Source of the DNA: Trametopsis cervina
Taxonomy: Eukaryota > Basidiomycota > Agaricomycetes > Polyporales > Irpicaceae
Assembly (NCBI GenBank): GCA_022385755.1
Contig: MU278351.1
Span: forward strand, 808,638 to 872,637
Direction of reading: 5' to 3'
DNA length: 64,000 nt
Part shown: positions 46,711 to 57,692 of the stretch, piece after piece
How the letters are laid out: the number at the start of each line of letters is the position of its first letter
Numbering within the stretch: position 1 is the first letter of the stretch
Made by a program: the position numbers and the translations under genes
Notes under the pieces: generated by a model
Seen by the model: the letters and a program-made list of their open reading frames with translations, nothing else
What the model was told of the DNA's origin: nothing
Databases searched by the model: none

Positions 46711-48109
46711 TCATGCGCCGCCCTCATCGTCCTCTTCATCTTCATCCTCGTCCTCTTCATCCTCGTCCTCTTCATCTTCATCCTCGTCCTCCTCATCTTC
46801 ATCTTCATCCTCTTCGTCTTCGTCTTCTTCATCCTCGTCCTCGTCCTCGTCCTCGTCCATGTCGTCGTCCATTTCGTCTCTATCATCATACTCCTCCTCC
46901 TGCTCTTTCAACGAGAAAATGTAAGGTAGGCTGTCCCATATATACCGACGATGTTTATCAACTTGGTGGGCAATAACCTCTGTGCAGTTGAAACAAAGGC
47001 CTAAGTAATCGATATGGGCTTCCAAATAAGAGAGGGCAGTAAGCGGGTCTTTGTGCCATATAAGAGGGTCCGAGTACCATATGTCAGAATCAGCATTACT
47101 ATAAACGTCCAAGCGATTCCACCACTCATCGACAAATGAACATCGTCGCTGCTCGCCATACCGCCAACATTCTCCGGCATACCGGCCTAGCAGAGGGAGG
47201 GAATGGATTCGCTGCACTGCCGATCGCAGCCTTTCGCGCGCCAGCATAAACCCCGCGACGAGAGACGGCTCTAACCCAGCCAACAGTGCTACCATTGAGT
47301 CAGGAGGCGGTTGATCGCCATCTTTCATGTTGAGGAACGCAGGAGAGTATACTGCCACTATCGCATATAGCGAGTACAGAGCAGCAGGGAGAGCGTCCCA
47401 AACCCGAGCTTCATAGCATAGGTTGACAGCCCGCACTGTGGGGAGTGATACGGAAAGGTGAGCGAGCACGGCAAATCTACAATAATTCCCGAACGTACGT
47501 GTACCTGGTGCAGCCCCGAAAATCCGGAAGCTCTCTTCATGAGTTCTGTTCCGTGCTTTCCAGGTTGTAGCCCACGCCTTCCATTTAGTAGGCCAATGTG
47601 TTTTGAGAATATACGCGAGGCGTTCGCGCAACTTTGTGAACTCGTACTTGGCTGCTAACCGGAGCGGGCCTTCGATTGCTGATAGAACACGCAAAACAGA
47701 TCGGGCACTATGGTCTTTAAAATATGGCATATCCCTTTTGTCGTCGAAAATATAAGCCGGGCGTCGGTGACTACAGTACGTATAAATCGACGTACCCAGA
47801 ATTGTAGAGCAATTGTAATAGCCTTTTCACGTCCTTATATGAGTCTGTCACCCTCACGAATGGCAATCCGTCGTATAGATCCTTTGCATTCAAAGAAGGC
47901 GGTATCGAAAACATCGACAGGAATACCTCTGACTGCTGAGCTAGAACAGACTTGTGGCACTTGAATATGTGAGTGGTCTTCCGCTCCGAAATATCGTCGA
48001 CAGCGGCGATGATGACGTTTCCGTCTTCCATCCACAATTCGGGGTCTTGGACCGGCTCTTCAGCATCCTGCGGTTGCGCCTCCAAGCTGGGACCATGAAT
48101 AGTTGACAT
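46711..48109 (-). CDS. BTB/POZ protein, cluster paralog 3, with acidic repeat tail
   Basis: ATG 48107-48109 gives MSTIHGPSLEAQPQDAEEPV, then DPELWMEDGNVIIAAVDDIS, FKCHKSVLAQQSEVFLSMF and LYDGLPFVRVTDSYKDVKRL. Splicing to ccatag/T joins LLYNSG to ARSVLRVLSAIEGPLRLAAK. The third region has MLARERLRSAVQRIHSLPLL, and the C-terminal part LCFNCTEV with YIWDSLPYIFSL. There the family end (about 20 residues ending in GY-type sequence) is replaced by about 55 residues that are almost only Asp and Glu, coded by a GAN microsatellite, ending at TGA 46711-46713. The tail could be a repeat expansion that shifted or erased the old stop. The gene diverges from the amidohydrolase across 412 nt. Confidence 0.8.
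46719..46881. repeat. GAN/NTC trinucleotide microsatellite
   Basis: The plus strand is an imperfect tandem of tcc, tcg, tca and tct triplets. Read on the minus strand it encodes the Asp/Glu tail of BTB gene 3. The plus-strand polyserine frame over the same stretch is a shadow. Confidence 0.9.
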
Positions 48110-48521
48110 TAGTAGTCAGAGTAATGTGGTGGCGAGCTGCTTGTCTCGAGTAGACACGCCTCAGGCCGCAGGGATGCGAGCCCACGGGCGCACGTGCACA
48201 TTATTCGCTTATTTCGCGCATCCACCATCTTGGCCCGCTTAGCGACAGGCTTCTTCCCACAACCATCAACGAGATCGACCCCATAAAATGCCTTTGTGAT
48301 TCACATACCACTATAGATATACTTTTCAGCGGATGGACGAGGTAGATATGGTCAAGGAACGCGAGACCCGCGAATTCATAAAACGCGCACAGTCACATCG
48401 TGACACCACGCGTCTTATCTCGTCACACCGCGCCCGCATCTTATCTCATTCTACACCATGTCCATATCTTGAGTTTACACCATGTCCACATATTGGACCC
48501 ACCACTCAACAACAAATACGA
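48110..48521. promoter_or_regulatory. Divergent promoter of BTB gene 3 and the amidohydrolase
   Basis: This 412-nt spacer separates two start codons that face away from each other. It holds a CACGTG box at 48191-48196 and the 21-bp near-palindrome at 48392-48412. The sequence caccatgtccatat is partly repeated (48464-48500). An eroded copy lies at 45745-46075. Co-regulation is inferred from arrangement. Confidence 0.55.
48392..48412. promoter_or_regulatory. Near-palindromic GTCACA...GTGACAC.ACGCG element, copy 3
   Basis: The sequence gtcacatcgtgacaccacgcg ends 109 bp before the amidohydrolase ATG. See copies 1 and 2 for comparison. Confidence 0.5.
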
Positions 48522-50162
48522 TGAGCGGCCTCCTCATCCGCAACGTCCGCCTCTGCCCCGCAAGCCCCAACGACACCGTTTCCGATTCTAGAGAATTGTA
48601 CGACGTTACATGTACAGACGGGGCCGTCGCGTCTATCTGCGCAGCGGGTGAGGCAGGGTCTTATGGATTTGAGACTGTGGACGCGGAAGGGCGTGGGCTG
48701 TTGATCCCAGGGTACGAACCACACAAAAATATTCCTAAATACAAGCTTAATTTCCGTAGGCTATGTCACGCGCACATCCACCTCGACAAATGTTTCCTCC
48801 TGCAACGCACCCCGCTCATCACCGGGTATGTCACCCCTCTCTTCCGCTCACATCAAAGCTCATCTTCGCAGAACATTCGCCGAAGCCCTAATCCTAACCG
48901 CAACAGCCAAAGCAGCCTTCGAACGCTCCCCAGACGACATACTCGCACGCGGCCGCCGGCTCATCGAGCAGAGCATCGCGAACGGGGTGACGGCGATGCG
49001 CGCGCATGTCGAGGCGGATATTACTGTGGGCTTGATGTGTGTGAGCGCGGGGGTGAAGTTGAGGGAGGAGTTCATGGGAAGGTGTGTGGTGCAGGTTGCA
49101 GGTGGGTCCATGAGTGGGTGTAATTGGGTGGTGTGCTGATGATGATAAGAGACAGCGTTCGCGCAGGATCCGCTGTTCGACGCGTCGGGCACGCCGACCA
49201 CGAACCATTATATGATCGGAGAGGCCGCCCATTTTCGCGGTGTAGAAGCCGTCGGGTCCGCGCCGTACGTCGAGCCGACGCCGGAAACGGCGAGGGCGAA
49301 CATACTACACCTCTTCGACCTCGCATACTTGCGGCATCTCCACCTCGATTTCCACCTCGACTACAACCTCGACGCGTCCGCCGAACCGCTCATATGGTTC
49401 GTACTCGACACGCTCGCAGAGCGCATCGCGTCGGGGCGGTGGGACGTCAATACGCAACACCTGTGCATCGGGCACGCGACGCGCCTCACGCTGTTCTCCG
49501 ACGCCGAGTGGGCGCGGTTCGCACAGACGGTGGAGAGGGGGAATTTACCGGTCACGCTCGTCGGGCTGCCGCAGAGCGACGTGTACATGATGGGCCGAGA
49601 CGTGCCGTCGCCTCCACGCGGGACGCTGAACGTGTGCAAACTCGCGACGGCGCACGGGGTGCGCGCCGCAATGGCGGTGAACAACATCGGAAACGCGTTC
49701 ACGCCGCAGGGCCCGCCGGACCCATTGGTGCTATGCACGCTCGGCGTCGCGCTCTTCCAGGCCGGGACGAAAGCGGACTGTTATCGATTACTCGTGAGTG
49801 GTTTTCAATCTCATCTCCTCGTTTGGGCGCGGAGGCGATCTGTGTGTGGTGCCCTGGGCCCAGTGGGAATGTGTGCTCACGGACTTACGTTTGGTCGGTG
49901 GTGCATGTAGGAATCGGTGACGGTGCATGCCTCGCGGGCTATCTTTGGTTCGCACGGGTCGACAGGACAGGGGGCTTCGAGCTCGCACGGGCCACGGGCG
50001 AGTACGAGCTTGAGGCCTCGCGTGGGAGACCGCGCGGACTTTGTGTTGTTGCGGGATGCGGAGGATGTTCAGGCTGCGGTGTGTAATCCGTGCTATGACA
50101 GGGTGACGATGCAAGGCGGGCGGGTCGTGTGCAGGCGCGAGTCGAAGGTCGAGTTCGTATGA
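48522..50162 (+). CDS. Cytosine-deaminase-like metal-dependent amidohydrolase
   Basis: Five exons join from MSGLLIRNVRLCPASPNDTV to VVCRRESKVEFV (stop 50160-50162). The metal-binding motif CHAHIHLDKCFLLQRTPLIT comes right after the first intron. It is followed by VTAMRAHVEADITVGL, LHLDFHLDYNLDASAEPLIW, LCIGHATRLTLFSDAEWARF and AAMAVNNIGNAFTPQGPPDP. These correspond to the ordered His/His, His, His and terminal loop of the cytosine-deaminase branch of the amidohydrolase superfamily. At the loop where most members have an Asp in a DN-type motif, this protein has NN-IGN, which may be a subfamily trait. Substrate is probably a cyclic amide or N-heterocycle. A decayed copy of its first exon lies upstream at 46074. 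Confidence 0.85.
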
Positions 50163-51564
50163 GCTGAGGCGGGTGCATAGATTACTCACAGGGATTCGGG
50201 CTTGGGTACGGAAACCCGTATGTTCTGTTCCAGGATTCCAATCTTCCAGCTTTTGGTCCGTTATCGTATTGTGGGTCAGCTGAATGCTCGCGGACCCAGA
50301 TGATACGACGGGGCGACGATAGCTACAGTAGGGGGGCTTACCAACCATTAAACAAAGTGACAGATATGGACAAAGGGGGCGTCGTATGTCCGCGTTGCGC
50401 ATATGAACGGCATCGTCTGGGAGGCGACTGCATCACCGTGCCGTATGTCGTCAAATTGGACAACGGAAATGTATCGCATCGACGGTTGGAGGCTTGCGAA
50501 ATCGAAGCGTGCGTCAAATGAGTGTGAGTGAGACGGAATGTTGGTCGCCCGGGTAGAATGAGCTGAGCCCGGGCATTCCGCGGACGTTCAATGTTGGACG
50601 GGACGAACATAACTGCTCCCGGTTCGCTTGCTTCACTGTAATATGTCTGCTGTTGATGGTTTGTTGTGTGCATTGCATCTGTCGGATGTGCGCCATGGTG
50701 GGCTAAGTTGTTGGCGGACGGAAATTGGCGGGTGGTGCTATGGGAGCATTGCGTTTGCTCTTGATGATGTTCTCGTGCCAACATAATGTTTGAACCTTGA
50801 GTGAGAGCACGGTGCTTCCTCATTGTTGGATAGGAATGCCGTCAGGGTAGCAGAGACGTGACTGGCTGGGCGACGGAAAGAAGACACGGTGGTCACACTC
50901 CACGTGACCTCTACGTCACGATGGCAGCGCTTGACAGCACAAATCAAGCGACGATCGTCCGGGATTGGCAGCAGACTTGCCTTGTACTTGAATCATCTGC
51001 AGAGGTTGTGCGCCTCAAAGAACAATCAACGCATACTAGAAGACGGTCAACAACAAACGGTGGAATGTATCAGCCCGCCCTTGGTGGATTGAAGAGACAG
51101 CGGACCTGAGGTGGGATGGCTGCTGCTGCAAAAAGGTGCACACGCCACGAGATCATGAGTCTCCCTGACACGTCCTTCTTCTGACGCCTGTAATCGCTAG
51201 CCCTTTTGTCTCCCATCCCTCCAGTGCTCTCTGTTGGACATCTGCGCACATAGTGGCGGCGGCGACACACTCAATCTCATCTCTCCTGCGTGGTGGCTCA
51301 GCCGCAGCGAGGCAAATCTCTGATTAAACCCGCTCGTCCGCTGCTGGCACAATGGGCGAATTTCCTCGGTCATTGCAGTTTAATGGGCGCCTCCGTCGAC
51401 AGAGGCATGGAAGGAAGAACCAGCCTCGGACCGTGTGATGATCCCCTCCGCCGCGCAATTCTCGTCGCCCGCCAAAACCAGCCATTCTTGACTCCAGACC
51501 ACCACCTCACCCGCCGCACCATTCCCTCGCTTGCCTCGTCGCCGTCGCAGGCGACCACCAGCGT
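50163..51564. other. 1.4-kb intergenic stretch, nothing recognised
   Basis: This stretch is the 3' flank of the amidohydrolase and the promoter of the Rax1-like gene. Antisense and sense frames of 60-160 codons are open, with no motif that I recognise. No repeat was seen. Confidence 0.4.
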
Positions 51565-54500
51565 ATGTTGCCCGCCCCCGCCCCCGCTTCACGACGCCCC
51601 AGCGTAGTCGCAGGTCCGTCGTCACAACCAGCCTATCCACCACCGCATTCGGCCTCCCTTAGGCCACCACCGCAGCCTCGCCCAAGAGGTAATTCGCGTT
51701 CCAGACCCGCACCCCCGCCGCATACCCAGCCAACCACCGTTCGCCTTACAACCTCTGCCCTCCGCTCGCTTCCCCATCGTCTCACTCACCCTCCACCGCT
51801 GCCCGCACCATTAACCACAAGTGGGAACAACTCACCGAGGGCAAAGGGGAAAGAGCGAGCAAGATGGCTGTCAGGCTGGACGCTCAAGATTCAACCCGAA
51901 TATGATGTCAATTTGGCAGACGTCTTGGACAGAAAGCATTTACCGCCATTGGGACTGAAGGATCTTGAAGAGTGGCTGCTCTTCGTGGAGGGTACACCCG
52001 AGAATCTGTATGTGTTCCGCAATTCGTCACCTACGGGAATATATTTGTTGACATGGTGTGCTTGCAGATATTTCATCCTCTGGCTTCGCGAATATACTAA
52101 TCGTTACGCGGCATGGACTGCGTCGTTACGATCGAGGCAGACCCATTCGCTTCGCGTATCGTCGTCCCAACCAAGTCCCCTCGCGACTTCCACCACCCCG
52201 CCCAACCGATCGCACATGATCGTCCCCTCCGAACGAGGGCGCACTTACGCATCCATCGGTGCTGCCATGTCCACGTTATCCCTCCCTCCGCCTTCACCTC
52301 AGAGCATACAAGGCGCCAACCTGAACTTCTCTTCCTCCTCACCGCATACGACTCTTCGTTTCTCCCAAAACGTACCACCTGAGGATGAGGGACGACAGAG
52401 TGCAACTTACAAGACACATTACGCACCAGCACGTCCTCCTCCCAATCCAGAACTCGCCATGTTCTATCTGCGCGCGAAAGAAACATTCTTGACGCCCAAT
52501 GCTGATTACGAATTGTGCGTGGGAAGCGAGGTGTTGAACAGTTTCCATGTGGGATCCAATGCTGGAGGGACGAGCGATAAGAAGGCGAGACGGGATTCGG
52601 GTGTCGCGTTCTATGAGAAGGATAGGGACAACGCTGGCCCAGCAGGGGTGGGTTCCTCCGAAAATATGTCGAACAGACCTGGGAGCGCAATGGCGGGTCA
52701 GAATCTGCATCCGCCTGACCCGGCTGTGTTCAACGAGCTGGCTGCCATTGTCGAGGGAGAGCTCAAGGAAAGCTTGCGCAGGTACGTCATGCAGATATCT
52801 GCCCCAGAGCTTTCGTCACTGACGTATGGAAATGTGATGCTACCTGGAACAGAATGGTTGTTGCGACGTATAACAATGTTGGTATGCCGAGGGCGTATTG
52901 TGGAAGTGCTGGAGGATGTGTTATCGCGCTGCTCACCAGGTACGTACCGCGATTTGGCTTCTTCCGAGATTCCTTTCGTATGCTTCTTGGGGATAGTCTC
53001 TTACTGATTGCCTGCACAGCTCTCCACCCATCATCGCTACCTTCTGCACCGGTGCCTCTCGCTGGTTCCGCCTCTTCGCCTTCCCCGGGCTCTGGCTCGG
53101 CATGACCATCTTCATCAGCGCGATGTACGGCGTGTGCATGATGATCTACGTGTTCGGGGACCTGCGCCAACTGCGCAGTTTCGAACTTGCACGTCCGCCC
53201 CGCGCGCTCGCCGAGGCGGAAGGAAAGGGTCTGGGCAAAGACGCGCAGTTGGTGTTTGCGCCGCCGCGGCGCAGGTCGGACGAGAAGGAGAGGAAGGGGA
53301 GCTTGTTTAGCTTGAAGAACTTGACTGCTTCGAAGAGTAACAAGAGCGATGACAAGTTGTCGCCGACTATGTTCACGGAAGGGTCCATGCCGTTTCGCAA
53401 GGAGAGTCTCGTCCCCGTTGTAACGCCCGTGCCGATGCTGCCGCCGCCTGTACGCACGAGAAGAGCGCGTACGAGCGGGAGCGGGAACGGATCCATGAGG
53501 TCAAGGTCCAAGTCGAACACGCCGCCCAGGAGCCCGGTCGAGGTGCCGATGTGGGGAGGCGTGGAGAAGCCGACGTTGAGGGTCGATATATGGGGTGCCG
53601 TTGGCGGGGAGCAGAGGAGTCCTGGGACGGAGGAGGGCGTCGCTCCCGATGCTCGTTCGAGCAATGAGCTACAGGTGCCTCCCAGAGCTGTTGTGCGCCC
53701 CAGCCGGATCGATGAGGTGCCTCCGCATGTTATTCCGACACTGCAGCACCTCGAAGACGAAGACGGGACCGACGATGATGGAGAGAGCGAGTTTGAGGAT
53801 GAGGATGAGGACGATGATGAATTGAGCGATGGAGAAGCGGATGACGAACGTGGTTCGCCGTATCGCGGTTCACAGTCATCACGTTCCCGCCGTCGCCGTC
53901 GGCCCCCACCTATCGAGATATCGGAGGCCTACTATGACGAGAACCCGTCGCCCGAAGGACCAGCGACGGCCCCCGCTGACTGGCTTCCCCAGAACCTCGA
54001 ACGGCTCGCCGCGCTGCACCCCATCCCAGAGCCCACCGCACGCTCTGACAACCCGCTATGGCCAGACTACGCATCCGCGCAAGAGGCCGCCGCCGAGAAC
54101 CTGCGGCGCAGGAGCGAGACAGCGCTGTTCATCGGGCCGTTCGTGTACGACGGCAGCGAGAGCGGGAGCTCGTGTCTGCACCACCAGAGCGGGAGCGGGG
54201 CGCCGGGCGAGCGCAGCACTGCAGGGAAGGAGCGCGATGTCGAGAAGGGGTTGGCAGCGGTGAGCGAGGTGCAGGCTGCACAGCCGATGAACGAGTTCGA
54301 TTTCGACGGGCTCCCCGTGCGCCGCCCGAAGCCGAAGCTGCGCGTGAAGGACGAGGAGAAGGAGAGACGCGCGGCGGAGCGCATGCGCGAGCGGCGTCGG
54401 GGCGAGAAGGAGAAGAAGCCGAGGAGGCGGAGCGTCTCGCCGGGATCGACGGTATCGGCGTCGACGAACGGAAAGCCGGAGAGGTGGTATTGGGCGTTGG

Positions 54501-54997
54501 TGGAGTGGTTGCAGGTGAAATGTGGGCCTGCGAACGTGGTGGATGTTATTGAGAAGGAGATGGAGGAGAAAGAGAAGGTGAGGGAGGGAGAGGACGGGAA
54601 GGGGAAGAGTAAGGCTGCGGCGGTGGAGGAGGAGCAAGAGGTCGTTACGCCTGCGCAGGAGGTCATGCGCCGCGCGGCCGAGCGCGATTTGGAGCGCGGG
54701 TCCCAGACACGTCTTCCCCCTCCTTCACCTATCGCGAACTCTTTAGCACCTACGACACCCGTTACGGAAGACCGCCGGCAGAGCCAGCGGGACACCCGTC
54801 CCAAAGAGTCCTGGCGCAAACGGCTCTCGAAGATGTACCTCTCCGTGCCGGCGTTCACGTCCCCGCTTACGCCGGTGCTGAACCCGCTCGTCGGGCGCGC
54901 GCAGTGGGAGATCGTGGTGAGGAGCGCGGCGGTGAGCGCTGTGGTGAGTGTTGTGGTCGTTGCGGGGATCGTGGGGGCGCCGCAGACGGGGCGGTGA
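51565..54997 (+). CDS. RAX1: Rax1-like RGS-domain membrane protein
   Basis: After a Pro-rich N-terminus, the split RGS region reads NLADVLDRKHLPPLGLKDLE, EWLLFVEGTPENLYFILWLR (intron inside), ELAMFYLRAKETFLTPNADY and FNELAAIVEGELKESLRRMV. Then VATYNNVGMPRAYCGSAGGC leads across an intron to SPPIIATFCTGASRWFRLFA and LWLGMTIFISAMYGVCMMIY, hydrophobic membrane segments. A long cytosolic, charged, probably disordered region of about 500 residues follows, with an acidic run near 53.8 kb and a Lys/Glu-rich run near 54.4 kb. A last hydrophobic helix (SAAVSAVVSVVVVAGIVGA) ends at TGA 54995-54997. Yeast Rax1 marks bud sites with Rax2. The insertions and long tail are larger than in yeast. Three introns were placed. 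Confidence 0.82.
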
Positions 54998-56066
54998 GCG
55001 GTCGTGTGTTGTGTGTTGTGTTTTTGCTTTCGTTGCATTTTCAGTTTTGAGGTTTTCTGTTCTGTTGTGCGCATGTTGAAGGATCCATGCATCCGCTCCT
55101 TCGTCTCTGTCTCTATATATATATATTCGCCGCTTTCCTTCTCTCCTTCTCTGCAAACTCGTTACTCACTCTTCGTCCACACTGTTGTGAGATTACCGGC
55201 CATCGCATCGATGATACCACTCGCTTTTTCTTGTTGTATTCTATGTTTTCCCCTTCCGCCTTCCCCTGCCTCTGCCACCATCGCCTCCGTCGTCTCCGCT
55301 TCTGCCTCTAGCTAGCTCTCTCACTCTCGTTCATTCTCTGCAGATCTCGGTAGTGGTAGAAATCCAAGTTGAACGCTCGTAGTAGCGTAATTGTGTATAG
55401 GTCCATGGTGTACGTGTTTTGGCTGGCCGTTTTATTATCGTCTTTTTGACCAGGTAGTTCGTATGTGCGGACGACTGCGCGTGACACGACGCCCGCACTG
55501 TCACCGTCGTCTCGTTTGAGTGTCTTGTCATCACATCCGCACCTCACAGTAGACAGCTCGAATGTGAGTGCTCTCTAGGACGATATGATACATAAATCTG
55601 ATACGCTCATGAGTAACAGGGATGGCTGAGTGTTTAGTTGTCGTCCGCTTGGGTGTTTGTTGTCACGATCGCGACTGTCACACCACGTGCCTCGTGACGG
55701 CGCGCGTTCCCACGTTCATTAAGTTGAGGGCGGTCAGTCTCCGCGTGGCAGGGTGCGACTCTCGTACCGCAACATACCATGTCTAACGTCGGTGCAGCAT
55801 AGAGCTTAGAGTGCACTATAGTACTCGGCCTCCAGTACTTCAGTCATGATCTATGACGCCATATACATTGCGGTGTTGAAGCCTTGACACTCAGCTTTTA
55901 CATGTTCACCTCGCAGGGTCCAAAATCCAACACGTGATCGTAGGTTGAACCCGGTGGCAATGCGGAGTTCAGGTGAGAGCGAATTGCTATGACTCACTCA
56001 GTACCATTGATCTGACTCCGTCGCACGTATATTCGAACCCACACCAGACCACCCTACTTCTTCACC
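54998..56066. other. Spacer before the plus-strand BTB array
   Basis: This stretch is the 3' flank of the Rax1-like gene (polypyrimidine- and TA-rich near 55.1 kb) and the promoter of BTB gene 4. CACGTG boxes occur at 55684-55689 and 55931-55936. The last 140 bp resemble the BTB gene 5 promoter. No gene was seen. Confidence 0.5.
55929..56039 (+). repeat. Duplicated promoter block, copy of BTB gene 4
   Basis: The block begins aacacgtgatcgtaggttga and ends with a 30-bp sequence (56010-56039) that is identical to 57647-57676 in front of BTB gene 5. It contains a CACGTG box and a gtatatt TATA-like motif about 35 bp before the ATG. Confidence 0.75.
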
Positions 56067-57347
56067 ATGGAGGCACCCCGGAGTCCAGCACAAGCTCCAG
56101 CACAAGAGCGGCGGCGCATCGAGGGTGAAGTCAACTACATACGCGACCAGGACATTTGGCTGAGCGACGGAAATATCGTCATCATCGTCGAGGATCCCGA
56201 TGACCCTTTCATGAGGACGTTTGCGCTCAAGTGTCACAGATCGGTGCTGGCAAGACACTCGCAAGTGTTCAACACCCTGTTTACGCTTCCTCAGTCGCCT
56301 GAGGCAGAGGAGGAGTACGACGGGGCACCTGTTGTGAGACTGTCGGATCCCTACAAAGACTTGAAGAGCTTGATCCAAATGCTCTATGATCCGTTGTATG
56401 CCGCATTGCTTATGAGTTCTACGTCAGCCATCTCACCTAAACGTTTTCAGGACCATTCCTACCCCGAACAACAGCATAGCGGAATGGCAGAGTGATTTGA
56501 AGAAGATTAGTGGACCTTTGCGCCTCACTGCGAAGTACGAACTTGACGGCCTTTTCTCGCGTCTTTCAGACGTACTGAAGACCCATTGGCCCGTTTCGTT
56601 GGATGCTTGGACCGAGAGGACCAGAGTCATCAGGAGCTGGAAAGAGCCTTACAAGGACGGGAAGAGTAAAGTGAAATTGGGCCTCGTCACAGCTCCTGAG
56701 CCACGTGAGCATACTCTTCTTGACAATGCCCTCCATCTCTGGGCTCATCTTTCATAGTCATGGCACTCGATTTAGCAACCATCTGCATCCCAAGTGTGCT
56801 CCCTGTTGTATTTTACGACCTTCATGTTCGAATATCGCGCCAGCTATCGGACCAGATCACGGCGCTGAACAAACCCGCGGCCCCACCTGCTAGTCACACG
56901 TGGGAGTCAGCGTACAGCCAACTCAACACTGCACAAATAATCCAGTTCACAAGAGGCCGGGAGTGGCTGCGCTTGACAATGACACGGCTCGCGATATCCA
57001 TTCTTCCAACAGAGCTCAGGCGTCCTCATATAGACGCACCCATCGCTCGGCCGTCCTGTGTAGACGCGAAAGAATTCCTGCTCAAGACTTACATGTCTTA
57101 TATGGAATTTAACCGGCTGAATACCGATCCGCTGCACATGCTGCAGTCTTGGAAGGAAACGGTGCAGATGGCTCTGTGTTCCACATGCGCAAGCCGGGTC
57201 AGTCTGATCCTTGAGGGCTCCCGGAAATATATCTGGGCGGAGATGCCGTACTATTTCGGGTTTGAGGAGAGAAAGAATGGAGTCCAGCATGGATATGAAC
57301 AGTATCTGTGGGTGTCGTTATTCATGCTATGTTGGTGCCCTGACTGA
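56067..57347 (+). CDS. BTB/POZ protein, cluster paralog 4
   Basis: ATG 56067 gives MEAPRSPAQAPAQERRRIEG, then the BTB domain DQDIWLSDGNIVIIVEDPDD, FALKCHRSVLARHSQVFNTL and EYDGAPVVRLSDPYKDLKSL. Introns 56396-56450 and 56705-56757 join LYDPL to TIPTPNNSIAEW and PEPL to MALDLATICIPSVLPVVFYD. The rest shows FTRGREWLRLTMTRLAISIL and the C-terminal LCSTCASRV, then YIWAEMPYYFGFEERKNG. It is very close to gene 5, a recent duplicate. Where gene 5 has CTGTGA, this gene has CTGTGG, so the frame reads on to 57347. If a 52-nt terminal intron (57308-57359) is removed, it ends LPPDV at 57373-57375. Biochemical role is unknown. Confidence 0.83.
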
Positions 57348-57692
57348 AGCTCGCGTTAGTCCTCCCGACGTCTAGCTCGAATACCGTCTCCTCATCATCC
57401 ATAGCAAATATTGTAAAGCACACGGCATGCATTGTATGCACACATTCGTCTGACCTTCCTGTGGATATAATCCAAAACACGACACACTCGTGAATATCAG
57501 GGATGGTATTTGTCACAATAGCGACTGTCACAGCACGTGTCTCATTACGGTACGTGCGGAATCGCGACACGTGATCGTATGTTGAGCCTGGCAACCAGGG
57601 AGTTCAGGCGAGAGACCGAATTACTGCAGCTCAATCAGTATCATTCATCTGACTCCGTCGCACGTATATTCGAACCACTCAACGCCTTCCTC
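57348..57692. other. Spacer between BTB genes 4 and 5
   Basis: This is 3' flank plus promoter, with CACGTG at 57534-57539 and 57568-57573. It repeats the order of elements found before BTB gene 4. No separate gene was seen. Confidence 0.5.
57566..57676 (+). repeat. Duplicated promoter block, copy of BTB gene 5
   Basis: This is the partner of 55929-56039. CACGTG at 57568 and the 30-bp block at 57647-57676 are at matching distances from the ATG. Confidence 0.75.

Noticed and set aside
46553..46924. Plus-strand polyserine ORF
   Set aside because: It is the complement of the Asp/Glu microsatellite of BTB gene 3; the minus frame has the homologous BTB protein.
49124..50086. 320-codon Arg-rich plus-strand ORF inside the amidohydrolase
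   Set aside because: It is an alternative frame of the enzyme exon; the other frame has the His motifs and clean splice sites.
54067..55092. 341-codon minus-strand ORF opposite the Rax1-like gene
   Set aside because: It is a shadow of the GC-rich, charged tail of the sense protein.
55619..55700. Possible tRNA A-box (gggatggctgagtgtttag) before BTB gene 4
   Set aside because: No B-box or cloverleaf pairing follows, and the matching position before BTB gene 5 does not keep it.
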